Shown here piece after piece: positions 7,457 through 13,012 of a stretch of 13,012 nt of DNA (positions are counted from its first letter, which is position 1; each line of letters starts with the position of its first letter). The DNA is from JAVBOJ01 sp031550755 (GTDB taxonomy: Bacteria > Bacillota > Clostridia > Oscillospirales > UBA929): contig JAVBOJ010000018.1 of assembly GCA_031550755.1 (NCBI GenBank), positions 1-13,012 on the forward strand, read 5' to 3'. Under the pieces are notes generated by a model. That model saw nothing but the letters and a program-made list of their open reading frames with translations. It was not told the origin of the DNA and ran no database searches. Position numbers and translations under genes: made by a program.

Positions 7457-7463
7457 CCCCCTC
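7457..7463 (-). promoter_or_regulatory. Ribosome binding site supporting the TTG start of rlmB
   Basis: GAGGGGG on the minus strand, eight bases before the TTG at 7448. No ATG or GTG lies near the N-terminal conserved motif, so this site decides for the rare start codon. Confidence 0.75.
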
Positions 7464-7480
7464 AAAACACAGTTATTGTC

Positions 7481-7492
7481 ATTGTAGCATAA
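7481..7492 (-). promoter_or_regulatory. Extended -10 promoter of rlmB
   Basis: On the minus strand TATGCTACAAT forms an extended -10 element (TG one base before TACAAT). The -35 region is a T-rich stretch inside the inverted repeat at 7495-7523 and has no good TTGACA match. Transcription would start near 7474, giving a leader of about 25 bases. Confidence 0.6.
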
Positions 7493-7494
7493 TT

Positions 7495-7523
7495 CTCCTC
7501 AAAAAACTACGTTTTTTGAGGAG
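7495..7523. repeat. 13-bp perfect inverted repeat in divergent control region
   Basis: CTCCTCAAAAAAC (7495-7507) is repeated as its exact complement at 7511-7523 around the loop TAC. It lies between divergent genes and abuts the -10 element of rlmB, covering its -35 region. No gene transcribes toward it from either side, so a terminator role makes little sense. It could be an operator or a DNA cruciform-type site. Its regulator is unknown. Confidence 0.75.
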
Positions 7524-7545
7524 TTTCCACAAGGATATTTTTTGT

Positions 7546-7560
7546 CCGAAATAATTTCGG
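7546..7560. repeat. 15-bp palindrome, candidate operator
   Basis: CCGAAAT, one central A, then ATTTCGG: a perfect seven-base dyad. It lies about 32 bases upstream of the candidate -35 element of the DUF2284 gene and 54 bases upstream of the rlmB -10 element. Size and symmetry suit a homodimeric regulator, but no regulator gene is in the window. Confidence 0.55.
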
Positions 7561-7591
7561 TTGAAAAATAGATCTTTTTGCTTCATTTTGT

Positions 7592-7620
7592 TTGTATCGC
7601 GGCTTCTTTTGTGAGACAAT
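7592..7620 (+). promoter_or_regulatory. Candidate promoter of the DUF2284 gene
   Basis: TTGTAT (7592-7597), 17 bases, then GACAAT (7615-7620). Spacing is ideal, but each hexamer matches only in part. The expected transcript start near 7627 would give a leader of about 28 bases ahead of AAGGAGG (7640-7646) and the ATG at 7655. Confidence 0.4.
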
Positions 7621-7654
7621 ATCTAAAGTAATCACTGACAAGGAGGCTTTTCTG

Positions 7655-8188
7655 ATGGAATCCGCTCTTTTGATCCAGACCGCGCGGGACACCGGCGCGG
7701 ACACCGCGGCGGTCATTCCGCTGTCCGCGCTTTCCGTCCATCCGGAGTTCCGCGACCTCTGTGCGCAAAACAAATGCGGACGGTACGGCACCTGCTGGCG
7801 GTGTCCGCCGGCGCTCGGGGCGCTGTCTGACTGCGTGAATACCTTGCGGCAGTACGAATACGGTCTGGTTCTCTCCCGGGTGTTCCCGCTGGAGGACGCC
7901 TTTGACTGGGACGGCATGATGACCGCCAAGACTTCGTTCGACCGTCTTTTGCTGGACATCTACGACGCCCTGCGCACCAAGGGATGCGCGGATGTTCTGC
8001 CGCTGGGCGCCGGCGGATGTACGTTGTGTGACACCTGCGCCTATCCCGCGCCCTGCCGCGCACCGGAGCGCGCCTTCGCCTCGCTGGAGGGCTACGGCCT
8101 CAACGTCGCCGAGGTGATGCGCGCCGCCGGCCTCTCCTACCGCTTCGGCGGCGAGACGGTGCAGTACTGCGCGATGATCGCGTTTTGA
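7655..8188 (+). CDS. DUF2284-type cysteine-rich metal-binding protein
   Basis: A soluble protein of 177 residues that resembles the DUF2284 family of predicted metal-binding proteins; the biochemical role is unknown. It has two cysteine clusters. The first is C41-x5-C47-x2-C50-x9-C60 within NKCGRYGTCWRCPPALG, and the CGxYGxCWxCPP form is the family signature. The second is C122-x2-C125-x2-C128-x5-C134 in GGCTLCDTCAYPAPC. Two four-cysteine groups suggest two iron-sulfur clusters or zinc sites, which is an inference. There is no signal peptide or membrane segment. The ATG at 7655 follows AAGGAGG (7640-7646) with eight bases between. An in-frame TTG at 7592 falls inside the candidate promoter and was not used. 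It is divergent from rlmB, and the coat genes follow 144 bases downstream, apparently with their own promoter. Confidence 0.85.
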   Translation: MESALLIQTARDTGADTAAVIPLSALSVHPEFRDLCAQNKCGRYGTCWRCPPALGALSDCVNTLRQYEYGLVLSRVFPLEDAFDWDGMMTAKTSFDRLLLDIYDALRTKGCADVLPLGAGGCTLCDTCAYPAPCRAPERAFASLEGYGLNVAEVMRAAGLSYRFGGETVQYCAMIAF

Positions 8189-8332
8189 AATTTCCAGCCA
8201 TATTTTTTTACCTATAAATTAACCCGCTCGTCACATACTATACCTGCGGCCAAACGTGCCGCATATTTTAAAAACGTTTTGTAAGTCTTACGCCTTCTTT
8301 TCCCCCACTTGCGCATCAAGGAGTGAATACCA
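8189..8332. other. Intergenic leader of the coat gene pair
   Basis: This AT-richer stretch has no gene. It holds a candidate sporulation-type promoter (8212-8242), a 6-bp hairpin TGCGGC (8245-8250) with GCCGCA (8258-8263), a palindrome AAAACGTTTT at 8271-8280, a short repeat GTAAG-T-CTTAC (8281-8291), and AAGGAG (8318-8323) before the ATG at 8333. No strong terminator was seen for the DUF2284 gene. Confidence 0.55.
8212..8242 (+). promoter_or_regulatory. Candidate sporulation sigma (E/K) promoter
   Basis: CATACTATA (8234-8242) fits the -10 forms reported for mother-cell factors: CATAnnnTA for sigma-K, and one mismatch to CATACAnT for sigma-E. CTATAAA (8212-8218), 15 bases upstream, is a partial sigma-E -35. 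The spore-coat products downstream agree with this reading, but a sigma-A promoter cannot be ruled out. Confidence 0.4.
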
Positions 8333-8518
8333 ATGGCCAGTCTTACCACCAAGGAACTCACCGCTCTGGAAGAACAGCTGGGCAGCGAACAGGTTCTCGT
8401 CAAAAAATACCGCACCATGGCCGGTCAGTGCAGCGACACCGCGATCAAAAATTCTCTCGAAACGATTGCCGGCCGCCATCAGCAGCATTACGACAAGCTG
8501 CTGACCTATCTCAACTAG
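8333..8518 (+). CDS. Small spore coat-associated protein (CotF-like helical)
   Basis: A 61-residue protein predicted to be almost wholly helical. It reads LTTKELTALEEQLGSEQVLV, then KKYRTMAGQC, then IKNSLETIAGRHQQHYDKLL. This pattern of two amphipathic helices with LVKKY and HQxHY segments resembles the short proteins that often precede CotF-domain coat proteins in Clostridia, a ferritin-like helical-hairpin form. The expected place is the spore coat, assembled in the mother cell; this follows from similarity only. The ATG at 8333 follows AAGGAG (8318-8323) by nine bases. The next gene starts 15 bases after the stop and is of related type, so the two are probably co-translated and may pack together. 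Confidence 0.75.
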   Translation: MASLTTKELTALEEQLGSEQVLVKKYRTMAGQCSDTAIKNSLETIAGRHQQHYDKLLTYLN

Positions 8519-8533
8519 CGGGAGGCAATGAAG

Positions 8534-8800
8534 ATGAACAACAACACTACCACCACCATGAACGATCAGGAAACCGTCAACGATTTCATTGCCAGCCAGA
8601 AGCTTGTCTCCAGCAATTACAACATGTTCGCGGGCGAATGCGTCAACCAACAGCTGCGCGACGAGTTTTTAAGCATCCTCAAGGACGAGCATTGCATCCA
8701 GTCCGAGCTCTTCAACACGGCCAACAGCCGCGGCTGGTATCCTGTCAAGCAGGCTCCCACCAATGAGATCCAGATGGTCAAGGACAAATTCTCCAAGTAA
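8534..8800 (+). CDS. CotF-type spore coat protein
   Basis: A protein of 88 residues with a low-complexity Asn/Thr start followed by two helices. DQETVNDFIASQKLVSSNYNMF opens the CotF-type domain, and LFNTANSRGWYPVKQA near the C-terminus is the most characteristic stretch of that family. CotF-type proteins are found in the outer layers of endospores; their exact structural task is not well defined. Two starts are possible. The ATG at 8534 is eight bases from GGAGG (8521-8525) and is preferred, while the ATG at 8528 is only two bases away and would add two residues. It pairs with the preceding gene and is followed at once by a terminator, so the two genes make a short bicistronic unit. Confidence 0.85.
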   Translation: MNNNTTTTMNDQETVNDFIASQKLVSSNYNMFAGECVNQQLRDEFLSILKDEHCIQSELFNTANSRGWYPVKQAPTNEIQMVKDKFSK

Positions 8801-8802
8801 TG

Positions 8803-8843
8803 AAAGAGCCGCCCGGTGAAACCCGGACGGCTCTTTTCCTTTT
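8803..8843 (+). terminator. Terminator between convergent coat and SLH genes
   Basis: AAAGAGCCG (8803-8811) pairs with CGGCTCTTT (8828-8836). A C-A mismatch and an inner CCGG/CCGG pair continue the stem around a six-base loop, and TTTTCCTTTT follows. It begins two bases after the CotF stop. The outer A-T pairs give a shorter T-run on the other strand, so it may also serve the convergent gene ending at 8852. Confidence 0.88.
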
Positions 8844-8851
8844 CCCTCCTT

Positions 8852-11800
8852 TTACAGCGCTTGCCAAATTTCCTGCTCGGCCACCTTGGCGTGTCCGTGG
8901 GCGGTGGCCGATTCGATCACATAATAGTACCCCCAGAAGTCCGGCGTCACATCGGGGAAGCGGCGGTACTCCTTGCCCGCCAGCGCCTCCGCGCCGATCA
9001 CGCGATCCAGCATACGGCAGGTGACGGCCACCGCCTCGGTGCGGCTGATGGGCGCCTCGGGACGGAAGCTGCCGTCGGCATAGCCGGTTATCCAATTTCT
9101 CTGCACGGCATATTGGATGCTTTTCCCAGCCCAGTGCCCCGCCGGCACATCGGCCAGAGCGGCCTTGCCCGCACCCGAGACGCCCTCAAAACGGGCGGCC
9201 ACCGCGATAAATTCCGCGCGGGTCATGGGCGCTTCGGGTCGGAAGCTGCCGTCGGCGTAGCCTTCCAAAATGTGGAATTTCTGGAGGAGGCCGACATAAT
9301 CAGAGTACCACGCGTTGGGATCCACGTCGGGATATGTGCAGGGGTAGGTTTGGTTTTCGCGGAAGCCCAGCGACAGCCGGGCGAAAATCGCGGCGACCTC
9401 GGCGCGGCTGATATCGGCGTTCGGGTCAAACAGGCCGGTGTTTCGTCCCAGAATAAAGGCGGTATGCTCGGTTTTGTTGAGCTTCGGCCGCGTGCCGTAC
9501 AGCTCGGCCAGCTCGTCAAACGTCCAGAAGGTTTTTCCGTTTTGGCGCGCGGGCGCCAGCCCCGCCGGGATGACGATGACGGTATCGCCCCGCTCGATGA
9601 TCATGCCAACCTCGTCCTGACCGCGCAGCGCTTCCATGACGTCGTCGGGCACATTGTCCAGCTTTTTGGCGTCCACCGTGACCACATCGCCGTCGTTCGC
9701 GCCGCCGACGGCATCCCGCACCGTCTGCCAGTAATCGGTCGCCGGCGTCTCGTCCACATAGGGTACATAGGTAAACGCATAGAGCGAGAAGCGTTTGACG
9801 TGCAGCTCGGCGTGTCCGCCAAAAAGCTCCCAATATTCGCCGTATGGATTGGCGTTGGCGGAGCCGTGCGGGATTTCCTCAGCGACGCCCTCATGGACGC
9901 GGAAAATGCGGAAATCCGAGCCGTTCAGGGTGGGCAGCGGTACGCTGACGGTGAGCAGCTGACCCGATTGGACAATTTGTTTTGTATCGGGAATCTCGCC
10001 GTCCGGCGTGATGGTTTTCCAGAGGGTCAGATCGAGATACAGCGCCGTGTCGCGGCCGACCGTCTCGGTTCTCATGGTCAACAGATCGCTCGCCGACGCG
10101 CCGGGGGCGTTTTCATCCACGCCCTGCGCCCGCAGCTCAATCAAAGACACCGTGCCGGGCGCTTTGACGGTATTGACATCGGTCGTCGTCAGGCCGTCTT
10201 TCCCGTCGCCGGCCGGATCGCCGTCAAAATAATCATACATTTCATTCAGGCCGCTGGCGGAAACCTTGGGGGTCTTGTCGTCCATGACCTTCAGGACTGT
10301 GTCCCTGACCGCCTTGCCCAGCTTGAGATCCAGGGGCGCGGACACCTGCTGCCCGCCGCCAATGACCACACGGTCGGTAATCGTGTTGCCGTCCGGCCCG
10401 GTGATGACGACGGTAAAATCGCCGTCGGGCAGACCGGTGAGATCATGGGTGAAGCTGTGCAAGCCGGCCTCGGTGGCGGTAACGGTATGGGGCACGGTGG
10501 CGATGATGGTATCGCCGTCCTTGATGACAACGGTATACACGCCGTCCTCCACCATGACATAGGGCGTACCCGGATCGGTCACGGTCACGGCGGCTGTCCC
10601 GCCCTGGTTTCCACCTGAGCCGGTCGAAGAATCGGCCGCCGGCGTGCGGAAGGTCAGCCCGGCCGTGGAGGGATGGGGCGTTGCGGGCCGTTCGTCGGAC
10701 GCCGCGAGGCGCACCTCATATTCCGCGCCGGGCGCAAGCCCGGCAAAGGGGATGGTGTAGCCCAGGTCCCAGCTCCATGTGCCGCCGGGGACGGTTATCC
10801 AGCCGGTTTCGCCGGTTTTGCGGTACTCAAGAACGGGGGAGGCCGCGTCGATGCCGTATCCACCCACGGTGTACGAGGGGCGCACGGTGATGCCGTTTTC
10901 ATCCGCGTTGGTGGACGCCAGCCGCACGGTCAAAGGCTTTGTCACGGTGACCGTGATGTCCTGCGAGCCGGCGCGGTGGGTGGCGGTCTCGGCCGCCGAG
11001 GCGGTGATGGTGGCCGTACCGTATTTCAGCGGCGTCACAACGCCGTTGTCCAGCTGCACAATGCCGCCGCCGGCGGTAACCGCCCAGCTCAGGAGCGGGT
11101 CGGGGCTCGCGTCGCCGCTTCCGAACACGGTGGTGTTCTGGGTGTCCAGCGTGAGATCGGTATCAATGCCGACCTCCAGCACATAGGCCGTGCCGCCCGA
11201 GAAGGTCTGCCCTTTTTTGCTGATGGTAAAGGCGGCGGACGCATAGCCTTCATTGCCCGCGGCGTCCTTCAAAAACACATGCGCGTAGTAGTTGCCGGGC
11301 GCGAGCGCCCCGGTGGAGGCATTGGCACCGGCGCCGCCGGCCGGAATGGCGGTATACTCCTCCGGGGTCGGTCTGTCCGATGTCGTTGTAAACACCGCCG
11401 CGTACGAGACGAGCGGAGAGGTAAACCCATACGTGCCGGCTGTCGGCGTGTTGGTAAAGGTCAGCTCCACATAGCCGTTTTCGGCGTTGGCGACGCTCAG
11501 GCCGGGCGTGGGCTTGGTGCCGTCGGCCAGAATTTTAAACTTGGTGGTCGAGGGAATCGACGCGCCCGCGCTGGCGGTATATTGCAGCGTAGCGGTATAT
11601 TCGCCCGCCGGCCAGTTGGCCGTCTTGTCCACGACGAAGTAGTCCCCCTCGCCGTTGTTTTGCACCGTCACGATTTTGGCTTCTCCGGCCGGATCGGTAA
11701 AGGTGTATGTATGCCCGGTGGCGCTCGCCGTGTTGACGCTCTTGGACGGGTCAAGGTAGACCTTCAGGCTGTCGCCCGGAATGAGCTGCTGCAAAATCTG

Positions 11801-13012
11801 GTTGACCTGATTGTCGGTCGGGTCGGGGCCCTCGCGCAGCTTCAGATCGGCCACAACGCTCTCCTGCGGCGTGGCAGGACTGCCTCCGTCCTCCTCCCAG
11901 CTGTTGTGATAGATCAGCCAGGCCAGCTTGGCCGCCATGAGCTCGGTGGTGTCAGACCCGGCGTACAGCCCGGCAATCTCGCCGTCGGCTATGTTGTTGA
12001 TATCCTTCACATTGTCGCCCAGATAGGCGATGGGATAAATCGGGCTGCCGCCGTTGAGCGTCTCATCGGTCATCAGGATGGTGTTGTCCTTCTGGATGAG
12101 GTTGAGGTAGCCCAGATCGGCGTCGGTGGCGGTGACGTCATAATTTTGCTGCGCGCTGGTCAGGTTGATAAAATACCGCTGGTCGCTTTTTTCCAGATAA
12201 TCGGTAAACTGATAGGCCTCCAGCGCGGAGCCGCCCTTCAGCGGCTCGACAAACTGCATTTCCAGACTGGTATACCGGAAGCTGGAGGTGGTGGTGCAGC
12301 TATGGCCGGTGCTGACGCTGAAGTCCACATACGGCCCGAAGCCGCCGAAGCCGGTATCGGCAATAGTGCCGGACGAAACGTCAAACAGGGTCGTGGCGCT
12401 TCCCATCAGCGCCCCGGTGGATGAATTCATCTGCTGGATGGTCGCCTTGAGGGACTGGGAGGTGATGTCCAGCTCAATATGGCTTTTCCCCCAAAGGGTG
12501 CCGGTACCCTGGGTAAAGGAGGAGGTGGCCAGCTTTGTCGCGCCGGAGATCAGGGTGCTGCCGGCATTATAGAGCCCCTTCAAGTGCAGGTCGTCCACGT
12601 CCACTTCGCTCAGCTTGTAAAGATACACGCCGACCAGAGAGGAGGCCTTTTCTCCCGCGGAGGCGTTGGCCCGTCCGTATTCGAACAGGATCAAATAGCC
12701 GCTGAGCTTCCCGTTTGACACGCCGGCGTTGACCAAAAAGCCGGCATATTTCAGCGAATGCGGCTCCACATTGGTGGAGTCCACGTCAAAGCGCACCTTT
12801 TTGGTGCTGGTGTTGCTGGCGGGATAATACAAAAAGTCGGCGTATTTGGAGGTGCCGTAGCCGTAAAACTGCATGGCGGGGCGGTTGTTTTCCTTGTAGG
12901 CGTAGATATGTTCGCGCAGCTTGGCTGTCTTGCCCCACGTGGTGTTGTATGTTTTGGGCGTAGCGTCCTTGTCGGACAGCATTTTTTCCAGCGTGGTCTT
13001 GTCGTTCCCGCC
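8852..13012 (-). CDS. Large SLH-domain surface protein, N-terminus outside window
   Basis: The frame is open to the right edge, so 1386 residues are visible and the start (with any signal peptide) is missing. Residue numbers below count from the edge. About 1-270 is a beta-rich, globular region (perhaps lectin-like), ending near SLEMQFVEPLKGG. About 270-600 has Ig-like beta segments, including DGTKPTPGLSV. About 598-693 resembles a bacterial Ig-like (Big-type) domain ending ATITASAAETATHRAG. About 693-790 resembles fibronectin III. A Ser/Gly linker follows, then further beta domains, one ending LHVKRFSLYAFTYVP (near 1070-1082), and a segment GDVVTVDAKKLDNVPDDV. Residues 1160-1386 carry three SLH repeats, two with GYADGSFRPEAP, plus a final half-repeat FPDVTPDFWGYYYV. 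SLH domains bind pyruvylated secondary wall polymers, so the protein should sit on the cell surface. Its ligand is unknown. Confidence 0.92.
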   Translation of the reverse strand, partial: GGNDKTTLEKMLSDKDATPKTYNTTWGKTAKLREHIYAYKENNRPAMQFYGYGTSKYADFLYYPASNTSTKKVRFDVDSTNVEPHSLKYAGFLVNAGVSNGKLSGYLILFEYGRANASAGEKASSLVGVYLYKLSEVDVDDLHLKGLYNAGSTLISGATKLATSSFTQGTGTLWGKSHIELDITSQSLKATIQQMNSSTGALMGSATTLFDVSSGTIADTGFGGFGPYVDFSVSTGHSCTTTSSFRYTSLEMQFVEPLKGGSALEAYQFTDYLEKSDQRYFINLTSAQQNYDVTATDADLGYLNLIQKDNTILMTDETLNGGSPIYPIAYLGDNVKDINNIADGEIAGLYAGSDTTELMAAKLAWLIYHNSWEEDGGSPATPQESVVADLKLREGPDPTDNQVNQILQQLIPGDSLKVYLDPSKSVNTASATGHTYTFTDPAGEAKIVTVQNNGEGDYFVVDKTANWPAGEYTATLQYTASAGASIPSTTKFKILADGTKPTPGLSVANAENGYVELTFTNTPTAGTYGFTSPLVSYAAVFTTTSDRPTPEEYTAIPAGGAGANASTGALAPGNYYAHVFLKDAAGNEGYASAAFTISKKGQTFSGGTAYVLEVGIDTDLTLDTQNTTVFGSGDASPDPLLSWAVTAGGGIVQLDNGVVTPLKYGTATITASAAETATHRAGSQDITVTVTKPLTVRLASTNADENGITVRPSYTVGGYGIDAASPVLEYRKTGETGWITVPGGTWSWDLGYTIPFAGLAPGAEYEVRLAASDERPATPHPSTAGLTFRTPAADSSTGSGGNQGGTAAVTVTDPGTPYVMVEDGVYTVVIKDGDTIIATVPHTVTATEAGLHSFTHDLTGLPDGDFTVVITGPDGNTITDRVVIGGGQQVSAPLDLKLGKAVRDTVLKVMDDKTPKVSASGLNEMYDYFDGDPAGDGKDGLTTTDVNTVKAPGTVSLIELRAQGVDENAPGASASDLLTMRTETVGRDTALYLDLTLWKTITPDGEIPDTKQIVQSGQLLTVSVPLPTLNGSDFRIFRVHEGVAEEIPHGSANANPYGEYWELFGGHAELHVKRFSLYAFTYVPYVDETPATDYWQTVRDAVGGANDGDVVTVDAKKLDNVPDDVMEALRGQDEVGMIIERGDTVIVIPAGLAPARQNGKTFWTFDELAELYGTRPKLNKTEHTAFILGRNTGLFDPNADISRAEVAAIFARLSLGFRENQTYPCTYPDVDPNAWYSDYVGLLQKFHILEGYADGSFRPEAPMTRAEFIAVAARFEGVSGAGKAALADVPAGHWAGKSIQYAVQRNWITGYADGSFRPEAPISRTEAVAVTCRMLDRVIGAEALAGKEYRRFPDVTPDFWGYYYVIESATAHGHAKVAEQEIWQAL
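8990..9265 (-). repeat. Tandem SLH-coding repeat
   Basis: Two near-identical DNA stretches, about 9056-9083 and 9232-9259, encode the same GYADGSFRPEAP core of successive SLH domains, 176 bases apart. They reflect duplication of the domain within the gene, not a mobile element. Confidence 0.7.

Noticed and set aside
7592..7654. An upstream TTG start for the DUF2284-type protein
   Set aside because: It overlaps the candidate promoter and has no ribosome binding site, whereas the ATG at 7655 has AAGGAGG at ideal spacing.
8245..8270. Hairpin TGCGGC/GCCGCA followed by a T-rich stretch as terminator of the DUF2284 gene
   Set aside because: The stem is only 6 bp with a 7-base loop, and the tail is mixed A/T. 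It also lies after the likely coat promoter, so a leader structure is as likely.
9056..9259. Direct DNA repeats suggesting a mobile element or recombination site
   Set aside because: They code for the conserved core of two adjacent SLH domains, which explains the similarity.
8816..10618. A 600-codon open frame on the + strand opposite the SLH gene
   Set aside because: It mirrors the GC-rich third positions of the SLH gene, is Arg/Gly/His-rich without any family motif, and has no ribosome binding site. The minus-strand frame encodes clear SLH repeats.
10673..12424. A 583-codon open frame on the + strand opposite the SLH gene's middle part
   Set aside because: Antisense shadow: no start context, no recognisable domain, Gly/Arg-rich composition.

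Overview
The window reads as chromosomal DNA from a GC-rich, spore-forming member of the Clostridia (Firmicutes), most like the Oscillospiraceae/Ruminococcaceae group. The reasons are strong AGGAGG-type ribosome binding sites, a CotF-type spore coat gene pair, a large exported protein ending in S-layer homology (SLH) repeats, and GC-biased third codon positions. The taxonomic call is an inference. No insertion sequence, phage gene, CRISPR array, tRNA or rRNA was seen.

Layout. Bases 1-1177 hold the end of rpsB and all of tsf (+ strand), closed by a strong intrinsic terminator. Bases 1234-4373 hold a minus-strand unit: a promoter at 4345-4373, an EF-G-like translational GTPase of the paralogous type, an 80-base gap with a 12-bp hairpin, and a stand-alone homocysteine S-methyltransferase-family protein. 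Bases 4486-7492 hold a second minus-strand unit: an extended -10 promoter, rlmB (TTG start), then a 739-residue membrane protein that resembles a P1B-type ATPase but lacks the catalytic motifs. Bases 7449-7654 are a divergent control region with two perfect inverted repeats. It is followed on the + strand by a cysteine-rich DUF2284-type protein (7655-8188) and two small CotF-type spore coat genes (8333-8800), which end at a terminator. From 8852 to the window edge, on the minus strand, lies a giant SLH surface protein whose N-terminus is outside the window.

Functional reading. Three of the loci concern translation: rpsB-tsf, the EF-G-like factor, and rlmB, which modifies 23S rRNA. The right half concerns the cell surface and spores. 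The most unusual gene is the P-type ATPase-like protein at 4486-6705. It keeps the overall architecture (membrane segments, a nucleotide-domain GxG signature, a P-domain-like tail), but DKTGT, CPC, TGES, TGD and GDGxND are degenerate or absent. This suggests a conserved non-pumping pseudo-ATPase with a long charged cytoplasmic extension.
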